Shown here: piece after piece, positions 27,101 through 35,250 of the stretch
Layout: every line of letters starts with the position of its first letter
Position numbering within the stretch: position 1 is the stretch's first letter
Assembly: GCA_902500715.1 (NCBI GenBank)
Contig: CABVRO010000004.1
Coordinates: forward strand, 1 to 64,000
Direction of reading: 5' to 3'
DNA length: 64,000 nt
Origin: an uncultured Nitrospira sp.
GTDB taxonomy: Bacteria; Nitrospirota; Nitrospiria; Nitrospirales; Nitrospiraceae
Position numbers and translations under genes: made by a program
The notes under the pieces: model-generated
Databases searched by the model: none
Told to the model about the DNA's origin: nothing
Seen by the model: only the letters and a program-made list of their open reading frames with translations

Positions 27101-28048
27101 CTATTTCGGTCCTGCCGAGCGCTTTCTCGGCCGATTTCGTTTGGACTGTTCGGGGTCGGACTGTAGGTCCCGCATCGTCGTGTGGCAGATCGCGGCAAAC
27201 TCCTCGGCGGCCAGTCCGCGGTGTCGCTTGGTGAGGTATGCTAAGCCGACGGCATGACGGGGAGTGGGATCGTAGAGATCGACCACCTGTAGATCCATTC
27301 CAGGGAGTCGTGAGCGGACGTAGAGCTCGGGAAGAATCGTAGCTCCCGTCCCCTCCGCCACAGCCTGAAGGATTCCCTCGGGCGAACTCATTTCCAGCAC
27401 CACCTGCGGATGCACACCTGCCTTGGCACATTCGGCTTCGACCATTTTGCGCAGACAATAATCGACTGGCATGAGGACCAGGGGAAGACGCGCGAGGTCT
27501 TGCATACGCGCACGGCGTGTCCCGATGTTCATGCCTGCCGGGGCCACGAGAGCCAATCGTTCTTCAAACAGCCGGACGGTCGTCAATTGCGGATGCGTCA
27601 ACGGCAGTAAACAGATCCCGATGTCGAGGCGATTCGACAGCAGCCCGCTCACGATATCTGCCGAAGCCTGGGCATGTACTTGCAAATGAATGTCGGGGAA
27701 GCGTTGTTTGAATCGGGAGACCAGGGGGGCAATGAGGTAGGAGTTGACCGTCGAGAGTGCGCCCACCACCAAGCGGCCCCGTTTTGCGCCTAGCAGCTCC
27801 TGCACCACCTGCTCAGCCTGATCCAACTCCCGCAACGCTCGCTCCGCATGCACGTGAAACAACTCGCCGGCCTGAGTCAGGACGACTTTCCGTCCGAGTC
27901 GGTCGAACAGGCGGGTACCCAATTCCCTTTCGAGTCCGCCGATTTGGATCGATAAAGAAGGTTGGGAGACATGGACATGTTCTGCCGCGCGGCTGAAGTT
28001 TTGGTGGGCCGCCACGGCCATGAAATACTCGATTTGACGCAATTCCAT
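27101..28048 (-). CDS. LysR-family transcriptional regulator
   Basis: A 315-residue LysR regulator. The winged helix-turn-helix (about 1-60, FSRAAEHVHVSQPSLSIQI) is followed by an effector-binding periplasmic-protein-like domain (about 90-295). A basic tail (RNRPRKRSAGPK) is unusual. Its gene faces the truncated-haemoglobin gene across a 177-base AT-rich gap with inverted repeats, so it may control that gene and itself. The effector cannot be told from sequence. Confidence 0.9.
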   Translation of the reverse strand: MELRQIEYFMAVAAHQNFSRAAEHVHVSQPSLSIQIGGLERELGTRLFDRLGRKVVLTQAGELFHVHAERALRELDQAEQVVQELLGAKRGRLVVGALSTVNSYLIAPLVSRFKQRFPDIHLQVHAQASADIVSGLLSNRLDIGICLLPLTHPQLTTVRLFEERLALVAPAGMNIGTRRARMQDLARLPLVLMPVDYCLRKMVEAECAKAGVHPQVVLEMSSPEGILQAVAEGTGATILPELYVRSRLPGMDLQVVDLYDPTPRHAVGLAYLTKRHRGLAAEEFAAICHTTMRDLQSDPEQSKRNRPRKRSAGPK

Positions 28049-28062
28049 GATGGTTTTTACTT

Positions 28063-28134
28063 CTCACTATAGGGGAAAGCTATAGGATATATGAAAACAA
28101 TATATTAGACGAATAGATCATATCTCCCCTATCG
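28063..28134. promoter_or_regulatory. Possible LysR operator between the LysR and haemoglobin genes
   Basis: An AT-rich stretch in GC-rich surroundings. CTATAGG occurs twice with 8 bases between the copies, and ATAGGGGA near 28069 is matched by TCCCCTAT near 28124 on the other arm. ATATATG and ATATATT lie in the middle. This is the expected place for LysR binding and divergent promoters. The exact boundaries are approximate. Confidence 0.45.
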
Positions 28135-28225
28135 TCTGGGGTCAACCGGTGCGGCTGGTTGAAAACCTCGGCTCATGGTGGGTCGAGGAGGGCCAGCAGT
28201 CGGTCACATATTACAAGGGGGGCGG

Positions 28226-28708
28226 ATGATGGTATCGAAAAGTGTTGGAATGGGAGCGATTGTACTCAGTGCACTGGCGGTGCTGGCCGGTTGCGCGGAT
28301 ACCGGGAGTCTGAACGGAGCCGGACGCCCGGCGGCCGGTGCGACGGCCACAAAGTCCCTCTATGACCGTTTGGGCGGAAAGTCCGCCATTACGGCGGTGG
28401 TCGATCAATTTGTGGCCAACGTGGCGGCGGATGGGCGGATTAATAGCCGCTTTGCTACGACGGACATCCCCAAGTTGAAGGGGCACCTGGTCGATCAAGT
28501 GTGCAGCGCGACGGGTGGCCCCTGCAGCTATCGTGGCCGCGACATGAAAAGCACGCACCTGGGGATGCAAATCAGCAGTGCGGACTTTGGAGCCCTGGTT
28601 CAGGATCTTGTCGCCGCGCTCGACAAGTTTAACGTGCCGGCCGGTGAGAAAAGCGAATTGTTGGGGATCCTCGGTCCGATGAAGAAGGATATCGTCGAGG
28701 TGCCGTAG
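28226..28708 (+). CDS. Group I truncated haemoglobin with a lipoprotein signal
   Basis: Residues 45-160 are a 2/2 globin of the trHbN type: SLYDRLGGKSAITAVVDQFV, the CSYRGRDMKSTHLGMQI block with proximal His111, and a C-terminal helix. Residues 1-23 are a lipoprotein signal with lipobox LAGC (Cys23), then a 20-residue Ala/Gly/Thr linker. Most such globins are cytoplasmic; this one should be lipid-anchored in the periplasm. Family roles are O2/NO binding and NO detoxification. ATG 28226 or 28229 follows GGGGGGCGG; a longer upstream frame lacks the signal. Confidence 0.85.
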   Translation: MMVSKSVGMGAIVLSALAVLAGCADTGSLNGAGRPAAGATATKSLYDRLGGKSAITAVVDQFVANVAADGRINSRFATTDIPKLKGHLVDQVCSATGGPCSYRGRDMKSTHLGMQISSADFGALVQDLVAALDKFNVPAGEKSELLGILGPMKKDIVEVP

Positions 28709-28716
28709 GGAACAGA

Positions 28717-28750
28717 CAGCGGGGGCAGGCCTACCGGTCAGTCCCCGCTG
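28717..28750. terminator. Hairpin between convergent genes
   Basis: CAGCGGGG and CCCCGCTG form a perfect eight-pair stem with an 18-base loop between the globin gene and the following minus-strand gene. No T-run is present, so bidirectional termination is only possible. Confidence 0.35.
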
Positions 28751-28768
28751 CGCCTCGCGGTGTCGCGG

Positions 28769-29062
28769 TTAGGTCGCTTGATTCAACTGGACGAGGGCGG
28801 CCGCGAGTCGGCGGAGTCGTTGAAAGTAGCCCAAGCTGTCTTCAGTCAGGTCATCGAGCAAGGTATCGAGGTCGGCGACGCAGTCCTGGAGTATCGCGAT
28901 GCGTTGACCGTCCATTTCAGTCTGCCCGTCGAGGTAAAACACGGCACATCCCCCGATGACGGTATCCAGCGTCATCAATTGTCCTTCGTTCGGGCTGGAA
29001 AAACGCGGCCAGCCCTCGCGGCTGTGCTCCTCCCAGAGTGAAGCGATGGTGTGATGACTCAT
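28769..29062 (-). CDS. Hypothetical protein, 97 residues
   Basis: A soluble protein that is acidic in the middle (QDCVADLDTLLDDLTEDS) with a C-terminal helix (YFQRLRRLAAALVQLNQA). The start lacks a strong ribosome site. It lies 37 bases downstream of the membrane protein gene on the same strand. No family recognised; it could be a helical adaptor. Confidence 0.5.
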   Translation of the reverse strand: MSHHTIASLWEEHSREGWPRFSSPNEGQLMTLDTVIGGCAVFYLDGQTEMDGQRIAILQDCVADLDTLLDDLTEDSLGYFQRLRRLAAALVQLNQAT

Positions 29063-29099
29063 GACGATGGTCTCGATCGAGGCCGGCTCTAGGCACGAA

Positions 29100-29486
29100 T
29101 TACCCGTGTAGCAACCCTACCGCATGCAGCAATAGAACGGCAAGCATGCACAGCCACAGTCCGAAGAACCGGTAGTCGATCGCTTCGCGGGAGAAACACC
29201 AAGCCAGCAGCGGCGTGCGCCAAGCGGCGGGTCCCCATGTGAGGAAACACCCCTTGATGATCATGGCGCTGCCGGTGATCCACCAGAGCGCCTGATAGGG
29301 AATCGGCCCCGACCAGAAGATCAGAATAGCTCCGAGGCCGATACCGACGGCTTCCCAGCGGAGCAGTTGAGGACTGTGCAGGAGAGACTTCTGGACTCTT
29401 TGGATGACGAGCAGGGGAACCGTCAGCAAGGCGAGGCCGTCGGCCATCCAGATTCCGGCGATCGCCGCGAGTATGTACCGTGTCAT
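29100..29486 (-). CDS. Four-helix integral membrane protein, 128 residues
   Basis: Nearly the whole protein is hydrophobic, with segments ILAAIAGIWMADGLALLTV, AVGIGLGAILIFWSG, ALWWITGSAMIIKGCFLTW and FGLWLCMLAVLLLHAVG. It starts 28 bases after the gdhA stop on the same strand and may be the operon's last but one gene. I recognise no family. Confidence 0.65.
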   Translation of the reverse strand: MTRYILAAIAGIWMADGLALLTVPLLVIQRVQKSLLHSPQLLRWEAVGIGLGAILIFWSGPIPYQALWWITGSAMIIKGCFLTWGPAAWRTPLLAWCFSREAIDYRFFGLWLCMLAVLLLHAVGLLHG

Positions 29487-29513
29487 GGCATGAACGAGGT
29501 CTTCGGTATGCGG

Positions 29514-30770
29514 CTAGGGGTAGAGCCCGCGTTGGAGATGCGCCTGAGCTACCTTGTCGATCCCCGACATCAAGGCCGCCATACGCATCGTCGTCCGTTT
29601 CTCCGCGGAGAACCGCAGGGTTCGATGGAACGCACTGGTGATGATGTCTTGCAGCCGGTCTTGAATATCTTTGGCTTTCCAGAAGAAGCGCTGCACGTCC
29701 TGGACCCATTCAAAGTAGGAGACGATGACGCCGCCCGAGTTCGCAAGGATGTCGGGAATGATAAAGATGCCCTTGTCGGTCAGGATGCGGTCGGCCTCCA
29801 GCGTCGTCGGCCCGTTCGCGCCCTCCGCCAGAATTCGACAGCGCAATGTTGACGCATTGGCTTCGGTGATTTGTTCGGAGAGCGCGGCGGGAACCAACAC
29901 CGTACAATCGAGTTGCAGCAATTCTTCGTTGGTGATGGATTCGCCCAGCTTGATCTCGCGTAACGGTTCGTGTTTGTCGCGATAGCGATGGAGCACCTCG
30001 GCGATGTCCAGGCCCTTGGGGTTGTACAATCCGCCCCCGACGTCGCTCACAGCCACGACCCGCGCTCCCGCTTGTTGCATGATGAGGGCGGTATTCGAGC
30101 CGACATTGCCGAACCCCTGGACGGCGACGGTCGATTGGGAGACATCCATGTTCAGGTATTGCAAGGCTTCCAGTGTGACGTAGGAGACGCCGCGACCGGT
30201 CGCTTCCTCCCGGCCCAGGCTGCCGCCGATCGATAACGGCTTGCCGGTGACGACCCCCTGCACGGCATAGCCGACCTGCTGGCTGTAGGTATCCATAATC
30301 CAGGCCATGACCTGCTGGTCCGTGCCCACATCGGGTGCCGGGACATCTTTGTCCGGGCCGATCAACGGGAAAATTTCCGCCGCGTACCGACGAGTCAGGC
30401 GTTGCAGTTCCCCGCGGGACAGCTTTTTGGGATCCACCTTCACGCCGCCTTTCGCGCCGCCATAAGGGAGATCCGCCACGGCACATTTCCAGGTCATCCA
30501 CATTGCCAGCGCAGCCACTTCGCCGAGATTCACGTCCGGATGATACCGGATGCCGCCCTTGCACGGGCCTCTAGCGGAATCGTGCTGGACGCGGTACCCG
30601 GTAAACACTTCCACATGCCCGTCGTCCATCTTTACCGGTATGCTGACCAGCAGGGAGCGCTGCGGCAGTTTCAAGCGCTCACGCAGATTCGTGTCGAGGC
30701 GCATGGATTCTGCCGCTTCGTTAAACTGGGCGACGGCAAGCCGAAAGGTGTGGGTATCGAATTCGTTCAT
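29514..30770 (-). CDS. gdhA: Glutamate dehydrogenase (Glu/Leu/Phe/Val dehydrogenase family)
   Basis: A 418-residue enzyme. The N-terminal domain has GPCKGGIRYHPDV and the catalytic-lysine block PYGGAKGGV, and the Rossmann domain has VQGFGNVGSN and ILAEGANGPTT. It interconverts glutamate and 2-oxoglutarate plus ammonia. The ATG at 30770 overlaps the lipB stop (TGATG) and has AAGGAG eight bases upstream; the longer open frame is lipB-antisense read-through. Length and motifs match the hexameric 45-kDa class. Cofactor preference is not certain. Confidence 0.95.
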   Translation of the reverse strand: MNEFDTHTFRLAVAQFNEAAESMRLDTNLRERLKLPQRSLLVSIPVKMDDGHVEVFTGYRVQHDSARGPCKGGIRYHPDVNLGEVAALAMWMTWKCAVADLPYGGAKGGVKVDPKKLSRGELQRLTRRYAAEIFPLIGPDKDVPAPDVGTDQQVMAWIMDTYSQQVGYAVQGVVTGKPLSIGGSLGREEATGRGVSYVTLEALQYLNMDVSQSTVAVQGFGNVGSNTALIMQQAGARVVAVSDVGGGLYNPKGLDIAEVLHRYRDKHEPLREIKLGESITNEELLQLDCTVLVPAALSEQITEANASTLRCRILAEGANGPTTLEADRILTDKGIFIIPDILANSGGVIVSYFEWVQDVQRFFWKAKDIQDRLQDIITSAFHRTLRFSAEKRTTMRMAALMSGIDKVAQAHLQRGLYP

Positions 30771-31597
30771 CACGTGACTCCTTGCGGGTGAGTAGCGCGC
30801 GGAGGGAAAGATTCCTGAGTCGTCGCCGGTGATGGGTCCATCAGACCCAGGAACCGGTCCGGTCCGATCTGTGCGGCCCAGTCCAGATGAAACCGTCGAG
30901 CAAAATTGGCGGCCAGCTTCTCCTGGACTGTGCCCATCTCGGGCGCCTCTCCTAAGAGTGCCGCCATGGACGTCACTCGGCAGTCGGCAATTCCGCAGGG
31001 GACAATGTAAGAAAAGGGCGCCAAGTCCAGGCAGACATTCAGCGCAAAACCATGCGTCGTGATGCCGTGTGAAATGCGTACGCCGATGGAAGCGATTTTC
31101 GACGGGATGGCCCCTCCGACCCATACTCCCGGCAGCCGCTCCCGGCGATGTCCGGCAATACCCCACTCAGCCAGGGTGCCGATGATCACGTCTTCCAATC
31201 GATGCACATAGGTCTTCGGTCCGGCACAGAAATCGGAAAGGCGGAGAACGGGGTAGCCGATCAACTGGCCCGGTCCGTGGTAGGTGATCGACCCGCCGCG
31301 CTCCGTGCGAATCACGGGAATGCCTGATTCCTGCGTCAAGCGGCTCTCTCCCGGCCAATGCCGGTCTTGCGTCGTGCGGCCCACGGTAAACACGGGCGGG
31401 TGCTCCAGGAGCAGAAGCAGATCCTGGCAACGGTCGGCCGCACGTTCGGTTCGGCAGGCACGCTGCAGACTCCAGGCAATGTCGTAGGGGAGAGGCGTGC
31501 AGCGTATCAGGATGCCCGCTCGGGGCGACTCAGCCTGTGCCGGAAGGTTCGAGATCGGGTGTGCGGATTCTGTCTGGATAGACTGATCGAGTGTCAT
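30770..31597 (-). CDS. lipB: Lipoyl(octanoyl) transferase
   Basis: A 275-residue LipB. The signature RGGSITYHGPGQLIGYP, the catalytic Lys in SKIASIGVRI, and the Cys in VPCGI are present. It moves octanoate from acyl-carrier protein to the lipoyl domains of 2-oxoacid dehydrogenases and GcvH. The protein is longer than the common 210-230 residues because of N- and C-terminal tails of low conservation. It is coupled to htrA upstream (3-base gap) and to gdhA downstream (one-base overlap). Confidence 0.94.
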   Translation of the reverse strand: MTLDQSIQTESAHPISNLPAQAESPRAGILIRCTPLPYDIAWSLQRACRTERAADRCQDLLLLLEHPPVFTVGRTTQDRHWPGESRLTQESGIPVIRTERGGSITYHGPGQLIGYPVLRLSDFCAGPKTYVHRLEDVIIGTLAEWGIAGHRRERLPGVWVGGAIPSKIASIGVRISHGITTHGFALNVCLDLAPFSYIVPCGIADCRVTSMAALLGEAPEMGTVQEKLAANFARRFHLDWAAQIGPDRFLGLMDPSPATTQESFPPRATHPQGVT

Positions 31598-31600
31598 GGG

Positions 31601-32677
31601 TTACGGCCGTTCCGGACCTGGTCGTGACACAGTAATGGTGCCCGTGCCGGCTTTCCCTTGCGTGCTGATTTGAAACGACATCCGCTCGCCTGCGCGACTC
31701 ACGGCATGCCAGAAATCTCCGATGTTGTACAGCGGACGGTTATCGATGGCGGTCACCACATCCCCGGATTGCAATCCGGCTTGACCGGCCGGTTTGGCCG
31801 GATCCACCGAAAGCGCGAGGATGCCCCGATCACTCTCCAGATCGAAGCTCGCGGCCACACTCGGGGTGATCGTCACCGGTATCAAGCCGAGGTCCGGCCG
31901 CAGGATGGAGCCGCGATCCATCATGGATTGAAGATGGGGCGTGACCGCCTCCATGGCAATGGCGTAACTGATGGCCTGCGCAGAAGGAGCTATGGCGACA
32001 TTGATGCCCACGACCTGGCCGTATCGATCGACCAAGGGGCCGCCGCTGTTTCCCGGGTTGATGGCGGCATCCGTTTGGAGCAGATCGTAAAGGGTCTCGC
32101 CTTCCGGCGTGAGCACCGAGCGATCGAGCGCGCTGATGACGCCGACCGTGACGGTGGAGCCCCCCTTCAGGGCGAGGGGGTTCCCGATCGCGATCACGGT
32201 TTCACCGATTTCGAAGGACGTGCGCCGGCTGAATTCGGCGGGAACCAGATCCGGAGCGGTGATTCTGACGAGAGCAAGATCGAGCAGAAAATCACGAGCG
32301 ACGACTCGTCCCGGTGTGAGCCGGCCGGTTGAGAGTCCCACCACGACGCTGGTCACGCCCTGCACCAGGTGATTATTGGTCAAGATGTGCCCGCCGGCAT
32401 CGAGAATCACGCCGGAGCCGGAGCCCGGCGGGGCCCCGTGTTGGGAGCCTCCCTGGGGAATGCCACGCGTGAGCACGGTGACGACCGACGGACGGACCTT
32501 TGCCACGACGGCGGGTACCGATAGTTCTGTGAGTGAGGTCGAATTACTGGGGCGCTGGTCGGCGCCGTTCGCCGGTGTGCAGAGGCTAAAGATGGAGCAG
32601 GAAAGGAGGCCCCAGGCGAGCCATCGTGTCCGATCGGGCCGGGCGGCAGGGTGGCGACTATAGAGGGCTGTCAGCAT
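31601..32677 (-). CDS. HtrA/DegP-like periplasmic serine protease with one PDZ domain
   Basis: A 358-residue trypsin-like protease. A signal or anchor helix spans about 18-38. The triad is His103 (TNNHLVQG), Asp133 (LLDLALV) and Ser211 (INPGNSGGPL). A single PDZ domain follows (about 255-350, GILALSVDPAKPAGQAGLQSGD). It should degrade or refold damaged envelope proteins. The DegS-like single PDZ raises a signalling role. First gene of a tight htrA-lipB-gdhA unit. Confidence 0.92.
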   Translation of the reverse strand: MLTALYSRHPAARPDRTRWLAWGLLSCSIFSLCTPANGADQRPSNSTSLTELSVPAVVAKVRPSVVTVLTRGIPQGGSQHGAPPGSGSGVILDAGGHILTNNHLVQGVTSVVVGLSTGRLTPGRVVARDFLLDLALVRITAPDLVPAEFSRRTSFEIGETVIAIGNPLALKGGSTVTVGVISALDRSVLTPEGETLYDLLQTDAAINPGNSGGPLVDRYGQVVGINVAIAPSAQAISYAIAMEAVTPHLQSMMDRGSILRPDLGLIPVTITPSVAASFDLESDRGILALSVDPAKPAGQAGLQSGDVVTAIDNRPLYNIGDFWHAVSRAGERMSFQISTQGKAGTGTITVSRPGPERP

Positions 32678-32750
32678 AGGGGAGAGCCGTTCCTCCGGTA
32701 CCGCATTCTCTCACAATAGAATGCGTGGCGAAAGCGCGGCTCAAACGACA

Positions 32751-32774
32751 CGGGCGAGGTGTGACCCTCGCCCG
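32751..32774 (-). terminator. Hairpin downstream of the sigma-factor gene
   Basis: CGGGCGAGG and CCTCGCCCG form a perfect nine-pair stem with a six-base loop, 31 bases after the sigma-factor stop on the minus strand. TCGTTT follows in that direction, so the T-run is weak. Confidence 0.5.
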
Positions 32775-32804
32775 CATCGCGCTGCCGTATGAAGCCTGTC
32801 GTGG

Positions 32805-34064
32805 TTACTTGATCGCCGCAAACATCTCCTTGACCATCGGGGTCTTGAGTTTCTTCAGGGCTTTGGCCTCGATCTGTCGAATCCGTTCGCGAGTGACCGA
32901 CAGGTGTTGCCCGACCTGTTCCAGTGTACGCGCCTGGTCTTCCCCGATCCCGAAGCGCAACCGGATGACGGTTTGTTCTCTGGGCGTCAAGGTGCCCAGA
33001 ATCCGATCCATTTCACGGGTGAGTTCCGTGCGGTTCACGTGGGCGTCCGGTGGCACCGCCTGCTGGTCCGGGAGCAGCTCGCCGAGTTCCGTGCCCCCAT
33101 CGCCGACCCGATGCTCCAGCGCCACCGGTTCCTGGAAGGCCTGGATGGTCTCATGCAGTCGATCGGGGCGCATCCGCATGGTGGAGGCCACTTCTTCCAG
33201 GCGCGGTTGTCGTCCTAACTGTTGGACGAGACGGCGCGAGGCCCGGAGAATGCGGTTCGAAGCTTCCGTCTGGTGCACCGGAATTCTGATGGTGCGCGAC
33301 TGATCGGCCAGGGATCTGGTGATGCCCTGCCGGATCCACCACGTCGCATAGGTACTGAACTTGAACCCCTTCCGGTGCTGGTACCGCTCAGCGGCTTTCA
33401 TCAATCCGATATTGCCTTCCTGGACCAGATCCAACAGGGTCAGGCCGCGTCCGGTGTAATGTTTGGCCACATTCACAACCAGGCGAAGGTTGCAGCGCAC
33501 CAGCTCGTCTTTGGCCGTTTCCAGGGTGATGCGCGAGGCTTTCAATTGCGTCAAGGCCGCATCCAGTTCCTTGCGGACCGAGACGGGAACTCTGCCGCCG
33601 GTGGTGGCATCCAGTTGAAGATCTTCCAGTGCGCGTTCCGCTTGATTGAGCACGGTGGCCGACAGACCGCTCAGGCGGCGCACTGTTTTGAGTGTTTCGA
33701 GGCACTCGGTCGTGCGGTCGGTTCGTTTCAGGCGGCCGCCGGCTTTGACCGCTTGTTGAAGGGTCTGCCGGATTTGGCGTGTGCCGAGGTCAAGTTGTTT
33801 CGCCAGGGCAATCTCTTCATCCCGTTCGAGCAGCGCGCGTTCGCCGAACGAACGGAAGTAGAGGGATTCCAGGAGAAAAGGCGAAGAGGCCGAGCGCGCA
33901 GGCTTCTCAGTCGCCGCGCCCTCGGAGTCTGCTTCGATCTCCGCCTGGTCGCCTTGCACGATGCTATCCAGCAGCGTGCTGGCTTCCGGGTCATCGGCAT
34001 CCGGGTCGACCTCAGTCGCAACCGTCGGGTCTGTATCGTCTTGAATCGCCAGCGCATCTTTCAT
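32805..34064 (-). CDS. RNA polymerase sigma-70 family factor (RpoD/RpoS-like)
   Basis: A 419-residue group 1/2 sigma factor. Region 1.2 (LYFRSFGERALLERDEEIA), region 2 (CNLRLVVNVAKHYTGRG, LVQEGNIGLMKAAERY, FSTYATWWIRQGI), region 3, and region 4 (LTPREQTVIRLRFGI, SVTRERIRQIEAKALKKL) are all present. A non-conserved insert lies between 1.2 and 2. Lack of region 1.1 and moderate length suggest an RpoS-like general stress or stationary factor, not the main RpoD; this is inference. ATG 34064 has GGAAGAGGG upstream; a GTG at 34073 is an alternative. Confidence 0.92.
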   Translation of the reverse strand: MKDALAIQDDTDPTVATEVDPDADDPEASTLLDSIVQGDQAEIEADSEGAATEKPARSASSPFLLESLYFRSFGERALLERDEEIALAKQLDLGTRQIRQTLQQAVKAGGRLKRTDRTTECLETLKTVRRLSGLSATVLNQAERALEDLQLDATTGGRVPVSVRKELDAALTQLKASRITLETAKDELVRCNLRLVVNVAKHYTGRGLTLLDLVQEGNIGLMKAAERYQHRKGFKFSTYATWWIRQGITRSLADQSRTIRIPVHQTEASNRILRASRRLVQQLGRQPRLEEVASTMRMRPDRLHETIQAFQEPVALEHRVGDGGTELGELLPDQQAVPPDAHVNRTELTREMDRILGTLTPREQTVIRLRFGIGEDQARTLEQVGQHLSVTRERIRQIEAKALKKLKTPMVKEMFAAIK

Positions 34065-34224
34065 TGTTGTCACCCTCTTCCCCGTCCCGGGGAGGTTCGC
34101 TTAAGGTACAGCTTGGAGAGGCTGCCTGTTCCACTACCTCATTAGAGACAAAGGGGTAAAAAAAGGATTCACCGTCGTTCGCCCCTGCTCTCGACTCCGT
34201 CACTCAGTGGTATTACGAGACAGC

Positions 34225-34257
34225 GGGCAATCCGGATTGCCCATGAATTGCCCATGA
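34225..34257. promoter_or_regulatory. 18-base perfect palindrome plus tandem 11-base repeat, possible operator
   Basis: GGGCAATCCGGATTGCCC (34225-34242) is a perfect palindrome. Its right arm begins the first of two adjacent copies of ATTGCCCATGA (34236-34246 and 34247-34257). It lies midway in the 307-base gap between the divergent sigma-factor and trmI genes. Apart from this, I see no gene in the gap. Confidence 0.55.
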
Positions 34258-34371
34258 GAAGAGATAGGGCTGCTCCTTGAGGTGTCAAGAGGCGCGGCGA
34301 AGCGGCCTGCAGAAGCGCGACACCGGTGGTTCGGTTGAAAACCCGTGGGCAGTCTCCTAGAATGCCGGACT

Positions 34372-35250
34372 ATGTCACAACTGCAAAACGGCGAACGTGT
34401 TCATCTGGTCGACAAAAAGGGCCGGCAATATGCCCTGACATTGAAAGCCGGGGATATCTATCACTTCAGCGGCGAAACGATTCCGCACGATGAGCTCATC
34501 GGCAAGCCGGACGGCACCGTGGTGACCCTCTCGAAGGGCAAACGGTTTCTCGCGCTCCGGCCGACCTTCGGGGAATATGTCCTGAAAATGCCTCGCGGGG
34601 CGCAGGTACTCTATCCCAAAGACCTGTCGTTGATCCCGATGTGGGCGGATGTCTATCCCGGCGCGCGGGTCTTCGAGGCCGGAACCGGGTCCGGAGCGCT
34701 CACGATGGCGTTGTTGCGTGCTGTGGGGCCGACCGGCCTGGTCGTCACCTACGAAGCCCGCGACGATTTTGCCCGTACGGCATTGACCAACATCGAACGC
34801 TATATGGGGCCGGTGTCTACCCTCATGCCTTGCCGCAAGAATGCCTACGAGGGGATCGATGTGCTGGAAGACGGCCGCTTGTTCGATCGCCTGGTGCTGG
34901 ATTTGCCGGAACCCTGGCAGGTGGTCCCGCATGCAGCGAAAGTCCTGCGGTCGGGCGGTATTTATTTGAGTTTCGTGCCGACCATCCCACAGGTGATGCA
35001 AACCGTGGAGGCGTTGGAGCGCACGTCGGTATTCGGCATGATCGAAACCTTTGAAACGTTGTTGCGGACCTGGTCGATTCAGGGGCGGAGTGTCCGGCCC
35101 GATCATCGCATGGTGGCGCATTCGGGTTTCCTCACCGTCGCAAGAAAAGTCGAAGAGGGCTGGTGGTCTCGTTCGAGCAAAACGGTCGAGGCGGAGTCAG
35201 CCGGCGAACAGGATGACGAAGCGCACGAGGGGGAGGACGTACAGAAATGA
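34372..35250 (+). CDS. trmI: tRNA (adenine-58-N1)-methyltransferase
   Basis: A 292-residue class I SAM methyltransferase. The N-terminal small beta domain (residues 1-75, QNGERVHLVDKKGRQY) is followed by the SAM motif VFEAGTGSGALTMALL and by the LVLDLPEPWQ block, which carries the family's catalytic Asp. It methylates A58 in the T-loop of tRNAs. ATG 34372 is preferred over an upstream in-frame ATG. The C-terminal tail is highly acidic (EAESAGEQDDEAHEGEDVQK). It overlaps the SDR gene by four bases. Confidence 0.9.
   Translation: MSQLQNGERVHLVDKKGRQYALTLKAGDIYHFSGETIPHDELIGKPDGTVVTLSKGKRFLALRPTFGEYVLKMPRGAQVLYPKDLSLIPMWADVYPGARVFEAGTGSGALTMALLRAVGPTGLVVTYEARDDFARTALTNIERYMGPVSTLMPCRKNAYEGIDVLEDGRLFDRLVLDLPEPWQVVPHAAKVLRSGGIYLSFVPTIPQVMQTVEALERTSVFGMIETFETLLRTWSIQGRSVRPDHRMVAHSGFLTVARKVEEGWWSRSSKTVEAESAGEQDDEAHEGEDVQK

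Noticed and set aside
30771-31166. N-terminal extension of gdhA in the 550-residue frame
   Set aside because: It lies within lipB in another frame; the overlap TGATG and AAGGAG site set the gdhA start at 30770.
33222-34145. 307-residue plus-strand frame opposite the sigma-factor gene
   Set aside because: The sigma factor has complete conserved regions on the other strand; the shadow product has no recognisable domain.
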